A stretch of 64,000 bases of DNA from Pieris napi (GCF_905475465.1 NC_062245.1:2976001-3040000); one strand, 5' to 3'. Counted from the first letter of the stretch, positions 38,249 to 53,200 are shown. The notes: generated by a model from the letters alone, not told the origin. Translations and numbers: made by a program.

Positions 38249-41200
38249 GTATCCTTTCAAAATTTTATTAATCCAAACCATTTTAGTACTAGTAAAACTA
38301 TATGTATAATAGTTTTAATAAGTAATGTTTCATTGATTAATTATTATTTTTTTTGTTAAAAATACCCTAGAAAGGATAATAATTTGTTTGAAATATTTAA
38401 TATTATCATGATAAAGTATGTGAAATGAATATGATATGTATAAATTACTTTATTAAAAAGAATTCTGACCCTCTAGCGTTCTTAAAAGTCGCAAAATCTT
38501 CATCTCCATATTACCTAATATTTATTTTATTTTAATGCTTGTAATTTTTATATTCCTGTTTTACCAGTGAACGTGTAGGTTGAATCTTTTCATACCACAA
38601 AACAAAACATCTCCGTGTGTCAACGGCAGCCTTTGCCCTAGTTTACTCGAGATTCTTATCCTGAAATATTCCTGTGATTTTCTTCTTATTTTCCTTAATA
38701 CTTGTACAGACTTATACAGGTTCAATACTTGTGGCCGTCAATCCGTACAAGGAGCTGGGATGTTATAATTTCGTAAGTATGAATCTTCACTTTTACTACG
38801 ATAACTTGCTAAGAAACATTGTCAAAAATTTACCGACTCTTTGGCGATTGGTGACGTAATAAAACTTTAATTAGCGTATGTGTAATTTAAAACAAAAACC
38901 TACATAATGTATGTAAGATTCGTAATATGCATATTAAATTACGAAACAAAACACCAACTTTAAATTAATTTCCTAAGTATTGACGTTTCAAAAATGAACA
39001 GCCTCACAAAAGCTTGAAACGAAAACTACAATGAGATAGAGGTGCATAAAATCCATGAATGGTTCGCGCCAAGGTCATTGTTGCTAAGTGGACAATGCTC
39101 TATGGAAGCGTCAAACTGTGCTTTTTATATCTATTGTCAGGACGCTGGTGACTAAAACAACTTGTTTAAATGTTTCGCATCCGTTGATGTTTCGAGTCAC
39201 ATCTGTGTTTATTCTGTTGACCTCATTGTTGCTTTAAACAATTTTCAGCGCCATAACGCTGCTAACGTTGCTCTTGTCTGTAAATATTTAAAGAATATTG
39301 TCGCCAAAGTGGCTCTTCGGCTTTCCGGGTAGCCCGCAGCACCATCAAATATTGCAGGCTTTCAACTCAGGCCAGGGGAATTCTCGTTAATATAAAAATA
39401 GTAACAGAACGTTTATTGGTACTCTGAAAGAAATCTGAGCTTTTGATTCGGTTGTATTTAGTAAGAGAACATTATACCTATTTCTTTTGATGTATAACTT
39501 TAGTAAGAAAAAAATTGTATTGTCTTTTATTGACATAACTTTTAGATACAGAAAAACACTTTTTTAACGGATTTGAAGTTATGTTTTATTATAAATTTAC
39601 AATTATTGAACATAATTTTAAATTTAACCGACGTTTCGCGTGCTTTACAGCGTGCGTGGTCACGACAAAAGGTGTTGAATGTCAAAAAGTATCACAGCTG
39701 TAGAAAAAGTTGTGTTATCTGTATTTATTTCCTCGGAGTTGGTATCGACTAAAAAAGTGTTTTTCTAAGAAAAAAATTATTTAGTACTTATAATGAATCT
39801 CGGTCTTACAGGAGGATATGCAAACGTATCGTGGCAAAGCGTTTGGTGATCTTTCTCCACATGTCTTCGCATTGGCAGAATCAGCGTACAGCTCCTTACA
39901 GGTAACAAATAGCAGCTCTCGTTTTTAAGTCGGTTAAATTGTGACCCACCTAAATCGTGTACAAACGCCAGTGGGCGTTCCTAATTTCATTCAGAGAACG
40001 AATGTAATATGTTGTTTTCTCCACACATACTTCACGAAGCTTTTCTTAAAGTATTATTTTAAGTTTATCGGGTACTATTAAATAATACTTAATAAGATCT
40101 TTTACATAAACCACTTTAACTTTTAATCACCACTCAATCATTTTAATTAATTAGTAAGAATATGTAATGAATAAAAAAAACGTACTATAGGTTTAAAGTA
40201 AAAAAAATCGGTTGTCTATAAAGTCGGTTTACTGACGATTGTTGAACGTGACAACGTCATAAGAAACGCTGCCGATCGCGGTGGCCGATTGTGCCTCTTT
40301 GTCGCTCTTTCCGCGCTCTCGCTTGCACTTCAACCATTAAATCGAACGCCTCAGAGCGAGGTAACGCCGCATGGGTCATGTTTTTTCGTGCGTGCAGCTG
40401 GGTCCATCGAATTATAAGACGTTGTCACGTCAAAAACATTCGCTACATTTATTATCGGTGACACGAGTGGTAAAAACACGCTTTAGCTATTTGAGTATTT
40501 GTCGAGAATTTTGTTACTAAAGTCTCAAATCAATTATGAATTTTAGAATGGCGAGAAAAATCAATCAGTTGTGATATCGGGAGAGAGTGGTGCCGGGAAA
40601 ACGGAAACAACAAAACTAATTCTTCAGTACCTCTGCGCGGCTGGTGGACAGGCTTCGTGGGCTGAACAGCAGATCCTCGAAGCCAACACTGTATTAGAAG
40701 CGTTCGGTATGTATAGAAAACTTATGTTACAGAATTTGCTGTATTCAAATAGTATTTTAGAATTACATAAGTTGATAGACAGTCAATAAATTATGTCGGG
40801 CTTCTGGACTATTACTTAGTATTTACTCTGAGACTTGCTAACTACACTATTATAATTCCCTCTCGTTATTAGCCATTTAATTAGCTTCAACGTTTATTTA
40901 AGACTTATTTTTAAAAAAAACTACATTTAGAATATGATACAACATTTCTTTTAAATAAATTCTTCTACGATTAACACTACGTTCTACTCAAATAATGTTT
41001 CCGGAAGCAAATTGACAATTTATAGTATATCTAAGTCGCTTAAGTGTCTATAAAATTTTATAAATCCCTACGATACGAGACCCAATTAAATTTCGTTTTA
41101 AAAATAATTTACCAAATCTGTCCAGGCGCTATCGATCGCTCGATAGCGCCTATGGTCATGAATATAAAAAGATTCCCATACGATTTTCATAGAGTTATTT

Positions 41201-44200
41201 TTTAAGCCTATTAAAATTATATTTAATGTTTAATATTTATCCTTTCAGGAAACGCAAAGACAGTGCGAAATGATAATTCATCGCGTTTCGGCAAGTTTGT
41301 TGAAGTTCGACTCGACCATCGTGGAGGTATAAGAGGTGCAGTGTTGAGAGATTTTCTTCTCGAACGAGCGAGGATCACTGGCCCAGCGCCGAGAGAAACC
41401 AACTATCATGTCTTCTATCAATTGGTAGAGGGCGCAAGAGTACGTTATTTGCATTTGTTATTCGTCATAAAGTATTTTACTAATATTTTAAGTTGAGAGA
41501 TGTGCAATTGTTAATATCTAATTTAAGATGGCAAGAAACACATATATATAGTAAAATGGAAAGAGTCATAATACTATTCTCATAAATATAACGATAATAA
41601 TGAATTGTATTCCTCGGAGAATAACCATTTAACTTTCTTTTTTTTTCTATATATTTTCCTTCTTCCTATCCGCTGCACTCTTGACAGAGCGGTCGTGATC
41701 GCTAGGAAGTAGTTGTAGTAGTAGGGGCAGATGTGATGCGCTTCACGACGCTTTGCCATCGTTGCCTATTAGTGGTCATCCTGCTGCATTGATTGAGAGA
41801 GTCTCCTACGGCAGACTTAATTTGGTCAGTCCAACGCGTAGGTGACCTTCCGCGCGGTCTAGTGCCTTCCACCTTCCCCTGGATATATATATTTTATATA
41901 TCTATTATATATATATTCTATATATTATATATATATTCTATATATTTTATATATAGATTTTTCTAACTTAAAACCTATCCAACAACAAGTTCTTTCACGT
42001 ATATCAATTTACTAATACGTTCAAATTATATTTTCAGCATAATGCAGAACTCAAGAACATCCTTCGCCTTCGAGATGGTGTCACCTTCAAGTACCTTCGA
42101 CCTGAAGATGAAGAGGCAAGAAGTCGTGGTGGGGAACAGGGCAAGCTTGAGGCGTTACAACTGGCCCTAACAGTGCTCCAAGTGCCACCACACATGTGCG
42201 AAGGCTTATTCAAAGTTTTGGCTGCGGTGTTGTGGCTGGGAAATATACAGTTTCAGGTACAAACATTCAAAAAATTGTATCGTATTTTTTTATATATAAT
42301 ATTATAAAAAGTATTTGGTTTAAACAAATAAATCGGCTCACAATGAAGTGTGTATTCCCAAAAGCGTCTTCTACCATTTTTGTTGTATGATCTTCAGAGT
42401 GCCGCACAATCAAATTTATGTATGTATCATGAAGTCTCTAGGAAAAGCTTTTAAATGATCACAGAGATATGACCCATCTTCATGGATAGCACTCATAACT
42501 GACACAGTTTTCATTATGATTCTAAGAAACATGTCATAATTCAAAAGTCAAAAATCATTTATTCATATAGATGACACAATGTACACTTATGAACGTCAAA
42601 AAAGAAATATACTGGGCGTGTTTGGCCGAAGTAAGTACTTACTAAATTTAGTAAGTCACTTACTATGCTTACAAAATTTTCGGCCGGGACACAAAATAAG
42701 TGCTAACGCAGTAAGTATGGCTTAATATACGACGCCATTTTGCTTATTGTTGATGTAAACAAAACGGACAGGAACAGACCTGTCATTATCGATATTATCC
42801 ACTGGGTCATTTAATATTTCTTCCAATAAAATATTTCTCATAAAATTATCCATTTGAAACTATTCACAGGTATTAAATTATATTCCTAAATTTAGTACTG
42901 TCAATTATATTCAGTCTATGAGGTTATGTACGGGATATGACATAAACCGGTGTTTTGTGTTATGTTAATAAGCCAGTAAGTCTGTCCTGGCCGAAAAGCG
43001 CTACAGTCAGCTTGTAAGACTTTAATTTTTTTATGCTTACTGGCTTACTAAGTTTAGTAAGTACTTACTTCGGCCAAACACGCCCATTAAATGCTTCCAA
43101 TTTTACATTTACTGCCAGTTCTCAAATCAAGGGCGTAGAACGGAAGAGAAGAACTGGCAATAAACTCTCCGCCACTCTTTTTAATAGCCTTAAAAACTTA
43201 AGAAAGATTTACTGTGGTACTAAACAATTCTAACATATACCTAATTTCAACCTAAATATCAAAAATTACTTGCAGTACCTTTGCCTGACAGGAAGGTACT
43301 TTGATGACTAAGGAAGTAAAATGGAAATATTAATTTTCCAGGATATAGACGGTGAACGTACCACACTGGCTTCAGAAGACGCAGAGGCTGTAGATGCAGT
43401 AGCTAATTTATTAGGATTGGCTCCGCCCACCGCACGACGAGTACTATTGGAGAGACAGATCAACGTGCGAGGCAATGTCACAGATATTCCGTTTAGATTG
43501 CCCGAGGTGAATTATCGTAAATTAAACATAAACTACGCTTTAATAAATAATGTTACATATCTAAAAAAAAAAATCAGTTAAGTTTAGCTGCGTTGCAAAA
43601 CATTATTAAGCTTAAATTTTTCTTTGTTATTTATTATTAAAAAATATTAAAAGCTGATCCGCTATTTAGCTTTAAAGACGCTCAACAATAAAACCTCATA
43701 ATAAATGTATGATTTTATAGATTCATATGTATTAATTAACCGCGTTTTATATTAATATATTTTTAAATCAAATTTATTTAAACTTTTTGATGGCTCCTGA
43801 TACGTCAGTAAAGAGTAGTAACTAAGATTAGAAGTTTAAAAAGAAAACTTTTTAAATTTGTAATATTTTTATATTTATAAATTTTTTATTAAAAAATTTT
43901 TTAAATACTGTTAATTTGTGTTGGAATCAAATATTTCCATTTTTTTATATTAGAAGTGGTAATTTTTCTTTCTTAAAGCTTTACAATTTAAAAAAAATAT
44001 TATTGCATACCCATAGTGTCAGTCACTATAATCTTGATTTTTTAAGTAAACGGCCGCTCTGCCTATACTTCATTGAAATGTCTTTACTTAAAACATGTAT
44101 ATGATAAACTTCTATGATTAGAATAACAATTTTGTTTTTACCATTACAGGCAAGAGAAAACCGTCACGCTATGGCCCGTGCTTTGTACTCTCGAACATTT

Positions 44201-47200
44201 GCCTGGCTCGTCCGTCATGTCAACAGCTGTTCTGCACCTGGAAGAGAGGCGAGACGGGCTTTAGGAGTTCTAGATATTTTCGGCTTTGAGAATTTCGCAT
44301 CTAATTCTCTTGAACAGCTATGCATCAACTATGCGAATGAGAAACTCCATATGTTCTTCAACAATTATGTGTTCGCGTTGGAGCAAGAAATTGTAAGTAC
44401 ATGTTATTAGTTAAGAAAAATTTGGAGGGATGTGAATTCGATGTATATAGTATAAGATCCCGCTATACAACGACCTTCACCGAGATGCTTATTTAATGAA
44501 ACTTATTTTATATTTAATTTAATATGTCAATAAATATAATTCATATGGGTTGCCTAGCAAATTTCAGTCCAGAGTATGTTTAATTAATATTTTAAAAAAA
44601 AAATTTGTTTTGTAATTTGCATGTAGTAAATTTTTTGAACTTTTTTCAATCAATATTTTTAATCAGGGTAGTATTATATATGTATCACTTTAACCTTCTT
44701 TTATACTAAAGATGTATATATACTTTAGTGTCACATAAAAAATAAACACATAAATAATTAATTGATTAAAAACAACCTAACGTTTGCATATTCTATGGGC
44801 TTCATACATTCGATTGGTATAGAATTTATCTAATAATCATACCGGTGAAATGTTTAAAAAAATATTTTTTTTTTAAATTAATTAAACATAGTCTGGACTG
44901 AAATTTACTAGGCAACCCATATGGATTATATTTATTGACATATTAAATTATATATAAAATAAGTTTCATTAAATAAGCATCTCGGTGAAGGTCGTTGTAT
45001 AGCGGGATCTTAGACCAATAGGTCTTTTGAAACTATTGCGATTATTTTGACGTAAAAATATCAATTCAAATAACAAGTCACAATACTATACACGAAGACA
45101 AATATGTAACTTGTATTATAATGTGTATTAAAATATTGCACACCATTACAGTACCGTCAAGAAGGTATAATATACAACCAAATACCATTCACGGACAATG
45201 CTGCCTGCTTAGAATTGCTCGAGAAACCACCAAGAAGTCTGCTCAAACTGCTCAGCGAACAATGCCATATGCCTAAGGTAATTTTTACAACGCAAATTCC
45301 TCAATTTGGATATGGATAGATAGATAGATTTTTTTTTAACTTACTATTAGATAAGTGATAGGGATCTTCTTAATGCAGTATTCCTTATAAAATTATAATA
45401 ACTTAACCTATTATATAATTATGATTCAAAAATGTGTGTTATATTGCCAGGGCTCTGATAGCGCATACCTAACCAACATTCAAGGTGAATTCGGCGACCA
45501 TCAGACGTTCGTGAAAGGATCCCGTAGAAAATGGGAAGAGGAATTCGGCGTACAACATTATGCGGGCACGGTTACGTACAGCGTACACGGGTTCGTCGAT
45601 AAGAATCGAGATACCCAACAGGACGCGTTCATAGACCATCTTAGTCGATCCGCTAATCCATTTGTACGGGAATTGGCGGATTATGTACAGGATTTGGCAC
45701 CGCCTGGACAGGTAAACTACGCATTCTAAAATTTTCACCATATCCACCATAAAACCAAACGATTAAATTAAATAGTTAAAGAGTAACAATCGGTTTTTGT
45801 ATGGAAAATTTGAGCAGCGCTCCGTGGCCGCATTTGGAACTAAACGAATGAACATGCACCGATTTAATAGAACTATAGAAGTTTTATATTGTATTATCTA
45901 CGCATTCCATGTATCAACAATATTATTATCTTGACTTTATGAAAGAAAATTGGGGGATGTACATGGGGTGAAAACATTTGAAAATTGTATTTTCTACCAA
46001 TAAAAAACTAAAGTTTATTTATTTTTCAGGACGTTTCTCTATCGAGTCCCGGTTCAACAAGTACAACACAACGAGGCACTTCTAAAGGACGGCCAACTGT
46101 TGTCGACACCTTTAGAGCGCAATTGCAGTCGTTAGTCGACATGTTACAAGTTACTGATGTTTGGTAAGTATCTATTCTTTATATAATAGTTGCTAAGTTT
46201 GTAAATTAACTCGATTAAACACATTAAGGTTATTTTAACTTATTCCAATGGGGCACAAAAGAGACATATATACATTGACCAATTCCCTTTAGAAGGAAAG
46301 AACAAATAAGTGCGCACATAGAAATAAAAATCAATTGCTAAAGCCGGAGTTTGAACGCACGAACTCTGGATTGAAAAACTTCGCAAAATGTTTTCTCAAT
46401 TTTCATACATTTTTTTTATTTTTAAGAATACATTTAAATTATTAATATGTTAATACTATATACACCTACAGAAATAAATTTGTAGCAATATTATTAAAAT
46501 ATTGAACCCATGTTCAAAGGTCTATATTATGAATAACTATTTCCAGGTACGTCCGTTGTATAAAGCCAAACGAAAACAAAGTGGCTGGTAAATTCAATGA
46601 AAAACTTGTATTGGAACAACTCAGATATTTGGGCATGAACGAGATAGTACGGATCCGAAGAGACGGGTACCCGGTTCACTTACCAGCACCGCTGTTCCGA
46701 GCTCGGTACAGATGCCTCTTACCCCATCCGAGGCCCTTAGAACCGGATATAACGTGAGTATATGTCAAGGTTGTCGTTGCGGGTAGGCGCAAGTTGAATA
46801 TCGAGTCCTCACAAAATAACCAATTAAAAATAGAAATAAGTGAGAATACACAATAAAAAGTAAATTTCAAACTGAACCAGGAGAAGATATACCACAGGCA
46901 AACGTATCTGCCTCATTATTAGTGTAAAAAATAGAACATTTTCACGTTTTAATTTGTGTTATTGCAACGGTGACTTTTCGTTTCGACTAAAACAATTGAA
47001 AGTGCGTGTACAAATCTAGTGCAAGTGACTTGGAACAAAGATCAGTCAATTTTTGTTGATATTACTACAAAAAGAAGAAAAAACTACGACTTTGTAACAG
47101 TGATGTTAAACGGGTATACGTGACTTGAGGCGACCTAATATTACATTAGTCACTCCTTGCAAACGTCACTCAAGAAAGAAACTGTTCAAGTAATTCGTCC

Positions 47201-50200
47201 TCTTCGTCATACAGTCTCTCGGCGTCGCAGATAAGCTGTGTTCCTGAATCGAACATTTGTATCGGCCCGAGTTCAAACCTAAACACGGAATATTGAAACT
47301 TCAATTAATTTCAAATTTTTGTTTTTATAATTTTATTTGAAGATATCGAATCTATTTTTAACGGATAGAATATAAAAGGAAAAAAAATTCTGTAAAAAAA
47401 AAAAAAAATTAGAAACAACATTTCAAAGTATGGACAAAAAAGAAATGGAATACCTTATAGAATCGATACACCAAAAGCTGTGCGAAAAGTTGGAAGATCA
47501 GACGAGAATTATAACAGAAAGTGTAACAAAGTCCGTCGTAAGCAGTATAAATGTGAAGTTAGCAGAATTAACTGAAGAAAACAAGAAACTTAAATCGGAG
47601 ATCGTTGTTCTAAAAGATAAAGTAAAATTCCTTGAAGATGGGAAAAGGAAAAATAATTTAGTATTTTTTGGCATACATGAAAACCAACAAGAAGAACCTA
47701 ACCTGCTTACACACATGCTGAAGTTGATAAATAATTCAACTGGTTTATCCTTGGACCCTAAAGAGCTAAGCTCAGCTTATAGACTAGGCAAAAAGAGTGA
47801 AAATCCTCGCCCAGTCCTCGTTAACTTCACTAGCCTTTGGAGAAAATACGAGGTACTGAAAAATGGAAACAAACTCCCATCTAACATGTATGTAAAAGAA
47901 GATTTTTCCAAAGAAGTATTAGAAAAAAGAAAACTATTACAAACCGAACTAAAAGCTGAACGTGCTAAAGGGAAAACTTGCCACATTATAAAAGATAAGC
48001 TCGTTATATACGAGAATACGCGTGAGAAATCTGAAAAAAGAAAAAGAAACTTCTCCGAATCGCCGAAACAATATCAACCCCAATCAACAAGCAAAAAAAT
48101 AAACTTACTTGATTACTACGAAGCGCATGGCTCGAATTCAACGCCGAAACAGCAAAAAAACTAGCATGCGCCCCTGACCGCTCGAACCAACATAATTCTT
48201 TCAAACACAACAACAAAAGACAAAACGCACTATCCACCCCAAGCCGGCTGGTCACCGTGGGGGCTGTCGACCACTCCCTTCCAGCTCAGAAACGAGATGA
48301 GAAGATTCACAAAAACATTACAAGTTCCATCACTCCAAGCCGAATCGAAAATAAGATACTTTATATCGCCACTCTGAACTGTCTATCATTGAGAACACAC
48401 GAAAAACTTACCGAGCTAGAGTTAGCTCTTTTAAAGATAAACTGGGACATATTAGGATTAAGCGAAATAAGAAGAATAGGCGAAAGCATTGAAGATCATA
48501 AAGAGTATATCTTCTATTATAAAGGCGAAACAAAAGGATCCTATGGAGTAGGCTTTATGGTTAAAAAATACTTACAGCCAAATATAGAAGAATTCAAGGG
48601 CATATCAGATAGAATAGCCATTCTTAATATAAATTTTCCAGGTTTCAAGGACAAATGGTCAATTATACAAATTTATGCACCTACTGAAAATCATGAAGAA
48701 CATACCAAAGATAAGTTTTACAACCAATTGACTACAGTTTTACAAAATACTTCCAAAAACATCATAGTTATGGGCGATTTCAATGGTAGAATAGGACGCA
48801 GACGTCCTGGTGAAGAGAACATCATAGGCGACTTCGGCTTCGGCCCAAGGAGCAAAAATGGAGAACGAATGCTCAATCTCGCTCTCGAAAATAATTTAGC
48901 ATTCATGAACAGTTTCTTCAAAAAAGTTACGGCGAAGAAGTGGACATGGATATCACCGGACGGACGCCACAAAAATGAAATCGACTACATCGGAACCAAC
49001 AATAGGAAACCCTTCCAGGACGTTAGTGTATTAAATCAACTCAACTTCAACACCAATCATCGATTAGTAAGAGCCACCATAAAATGTATCGAACCAAAGA
49101 AAAGTAGAAATAAATACAACACAAAAACAAAGCTAATGATAGTAAAACAAATCCCTGACAACGAAGTCAAAAACCAGATAGAAGGAAAATATATCAATGA
49201 AGTAAATGAAATACTTGGAACTCTAAGTCGCAATCCCCCAAAAACTAACAAGAAACAAATTGGAAAAGAAACTCAAAAGCTAATGGAAGAAAGAAAACAG
49301 CTCTTAAAACTTGGAAAAAACAAGCAAAATCTAAAATTGATATCAGAAGTAAGTAAGAAAATTAGTAACAATATTAAGAAAGAAAGGAACAAAAGAAGAA
49401 TAGAAGCACTTAATTACCACATAACCAAGACAGGAGGAGTTAAAAAAGCTCTAAAAGAACTCGTAGAAACAAAACAATGGATACCGAACATTAAGAACTA
49501 CGTAGGCAAACAACAGACGAAAAGAAAAGATATATTGAAAACTGCAACAGACTTCTATAGAAACCTCTACTCACTAGAGACTGATAATACTTTACAGAAT
49601 TCAGTAAATCTTGAACAAGACGAAGAAGAGGTACCTAAATTTCTCCTTTCAGAAACGGAGCATGCTATCAAAAGCCTAAAAAATGGAAAAGCGCCTGGAC
49701 CGGATCACATAACTAATGAGATGATCAAAGTATCATCAGCAGCACCAGGGAACCTAAGAAAACTTACTGAACTATTCAACACCATACTAAAAACGGAATA
49801 CATACCTTCCCAATGGACGAAGAACATAATTACACTGCTCCACAAAAAGGGTGACAGGAACATCATAGAAAACTATAGACCTATAAGCCTTATGTCCAAC
49901 ATGTATAAAGTTTTCTCCAAAATGATCCTGCGAAGAGTAACGAAGGCAATGGATGAACAACAACCCATGGAACAAGCTGGATTCAGATCCGGATTCTCAA
50001 CTGTAGATCATATACATGTTATAAAACAGCTAATACAAAAGTGCAAAGAATACGGAAAAGCACTATACATCGCTTTTGTAGACTACAGTAAAGCATTCGA
50101 CTCTATAAAGCACGATTCCCTCTGGAGAGCCTTAATACAACAAGGTATACCAAAAAAATACATACGTATAATTAGAAATATATATACAAGTAGCACGGCT

Positions 50201-53200
50201 TATATCAAACTAGAGACAACGGGTGAAGAATTTCCTATAGCCAGGGGTGTGAGACAGGGCGATCCTTTGTCCCCAAAACTCTTCTCAGCCATTTTGGAGA
50301 GTTTATTTAGAAATTTGGAATGGGAAAATGTCGGCATAAACATAAACGGCAGACAACTGAACCACCTAAGATTCGCAGACGATTTAATGATCATTTCAGA
50401 TAACGCAAAGACGCTTCAAACTATGCTGCAACAGCTGACAGAAGCAAGCAAGATAGTTGGGCTTTCTATGAACAAATCTAAAACGAAAATAATGACAAAT
50501 AGAGAAACTATTATGATACAAATAGGAGGAGATGCTATCGAATATGTTGATCACTACGTATATTTAGGGCAAATAATATCATTTCATGACCAAATGGATC
50601 TTGAGATAGAAAGAAGAGTGTCTAGCGCCTGGAAGAGATTTTGGTCACTCAAGGAAGTACTTAAAAGTAAAGACTTCCCAATAGTAGCTAAGAAAAAGGT
50701 GTTCAATCTATGTATCCTACCATGTGTTACATACGGCTGCGAGACTTGGGCTTTATCTCAGAAACATCTTCTAAAGTTGAGAACATGCCAAAGAGGAATG
50801 GAAAGAAGCATGGTGGGTGTAACACTGAGACATCGAAAAAGAGCAGAAGAGATCAGATCAACGACCAAAGTAGAAGACATTATAAAGAAAATAAGGCAGT
50901 TGAAATGGCGCTGGACTGGGCACATGACGAGAGATAGCAGGTTGAAATGGACAAAAATAATTACAGAATGGCAACCACGAGATGGAAAAAGGAAAAGAGG
51001 AAGACCGACCAAGAGATGGGCAGACGATATTAAGATAATAGGAGGCACAACTTGGACAAGAAGAGCTAATAACAGAAAAGAATGGAAACAGCTGGAAGAG
51101 GCCTACGTGTCACAGGACACGCTGATTACCAAAAACGGGTCATATGATGCATTAGACTAAGTTTTATTTATGTGTTAGAATTAAGTGTTTTTTTATGTAA
51201 CTTAAATAATTGTTATTACATTGTATGGGTGTCAGCAATAAAGGCTATTTATTTATTATTATTATTATTATATGTCAAGGAGTGGACTATAAATAAATCA
51301 GTTGTTGACCATGGGCGTCAATAACAGGTTCCTATGGTCGCACTTTCTACCTAACATTAAGATTGTAAACCAAATATCATGCTTTGTTTGAATTAAAAGA
51401 AATATTAATTCAAGTAGGCAATTTTGTTTTTAGTATGTATAATATTATTGTAATGAATGCCGATGCTTTGGTGGACGGAGAAATTATGACCAATTTCTTT
51501 TCTTTAATAAAAATAAATAATACATAAATATAAACAATTTTACTTGACTCGAGATGGTTATTGTTCGAACTTATCAATTTGAATAACTGAAAATCCAAAA
51601 TCATTCAAAATAATTTCTATGTGTTTTAAAAGTAACTTATACTTTAATGCTTAATAAAAAAATATTGGTTTCTGTTTATCAAAGTAGAAAAAAAAATAAA
51701 ATACGTTTATTTTGTAACATAAGATACAGGTCATCACTTATTCCACGTCATTAAATTTGAATCTGTAGGCATCCCTACTCATCGGCAAAAAAGACAGAGG
51801 GTGTAGGCCGAGAGAAAAAACTCTCGGTACTCTTTTAAAATAGCAAATTAATTAGAAGTAGCCTGTATAGCACTAGTCCCAGGCCCTTTTATCAACTAGA
51901 TAATTCAATTTATGGAGTATAAAATAGAAAGTGATATTTCAGAGACATTATGTTACTCGTAAATGCACCGAAAGACGACTGGCAAATTGGTCATACTAAA
52001 ATATTCATGAGGAGTTCAGTACACGCGCCTCTTGAAGCTAAGAGGACAGCGTTGCTTCAGTCTTCGGCGTTACTCATTCAAAAGGTATAATTTTCTTATT
52101 CAATATACTATGTTTTATACCACCTTGAAAACTCAAATTACGTTTTGATGTGGGGTAGAAAAAAATCAGTATTCTAAGAGGAGGACGTACCCGGTTCATT
52201 AAACATTAATTATTGTAGGTACAAAGACCCGACCTTGATATCAACAAACAGTCCTAGTTTCTATCTCTATATATATAAAATTCTCGTGTCACAATGTTCG
52301 TTCCCGTACTCCTCCGAAACGGCTCGACCGATTCTTATGAATTTTTTATGCATATTCAGTTAGTCTGAGAATCGGCTACTATTTATGTTCAAACCCCTTA
52401 GTGATAAGGGGGGTCCACCCCAACTTTTTATGATACAGCATACAAAAATACATACAACCCCTATTTTTTATTAGTTAACTAATCTTATGACTTGAACTCA
52501 ATGGTTTATTCCGTAAAATCGAACAGTCTCCGGGATAGCATAGCAAAATGATCCATGTTGGTATGTACTAAAAAGGTAGGCTAAGTAAAATCACATTAAG
52601 TAGAAACGAAGTTCGCGGGGGCAGCTAGTTATAGTTATAAAATCTTCCATAATTATAAAATATACCTTAATACAGAGACATCACGATGCTATTACAAATC
52701 CAGAAAAATTAAAATAAACTTGCTACTTGTGTCTATGGTATAGGCTCTGGACAACTTTGTTGAGTAAGAAACTGTCTTTATCTTCTAAAGACTTTAATAT
52801 AATTTGTAAGTCGTCGAGCCAAAAACATTTCCGCGTTGATTAAGGTACCGCTTATCATTTGTTAATCAAATTTCAACTCTCTGCAGTGGTACAAAGGTTC
52901 GATATCGCGTCGTCAATATCTTCAATGGCGGAAGGCGGCAATCGTACTTCAAGCTGCGTGGCGAGGCTGGTACGAAAGAACTGTCTTTTTGCGACTTCGA
53001 AGAGCAGCTCTTACACTGCAGAGGCATCTGAGAGGAGCCTTTGCGAGAGAAGTTGCTGCTGCTTTGAGGGAAATGAAGAGAGTCAATCAGGAGATGAAAT
53101 TGAGGGAAGAGAGGAATAGGTATGTTCCATGCTGTATGTAATTTACATATCTTTGTGCAGTGGAAAATTAGTACATAAAAATGAAAAAAAATTAAAATGT

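Larger units (their letters stand above)
46771..51268 (+). mobile_element. Full-length RTE-clade LINE inserted in myosin intron 12
   Basis: The element is bounded by a perfect 12-bp target-site duplication (TATATGTCAAGG at 46759-46770 and 51269-51280). It has a 659-bp 5'UTR, ORF1 (47430-48164), ORF2 (open to 51160) and a short 3'UTR ending in AATAAA and an (ATT)n tail instead of poly(A), as RTE-type LINEs often have. The endonuclease and RT motifs and the C-terminal KWRWTGHM/RGRPTKRWADD block are RTE-like. Both ORFs are uninterrupted and the duplication has no mismatch, so the insertion is probably recent. It lies in the same orientation as the myosin gene. Confidence 0.93.

Noticed and set aside
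46250..46385. Another SINE copy in intron 11
   Set aside because: Only short matches to the SINE (for example GTGCGCACATAGAAA) remain and the boxes are too degraded to call.
48257..48259. GTG as the start of LINE ORF2
   Set aside because: GTG is not a normal initiator for a eukaryotic cytoplasmic ORF, and the frame is open upstream to 48113. A -1 shift or reinitiation is more likely.
47498..50394. Minus-strand ORFs inside the LINE
   Set aside because: They are antisense shadows of ORF1 and ORF2 with no domain signatures.
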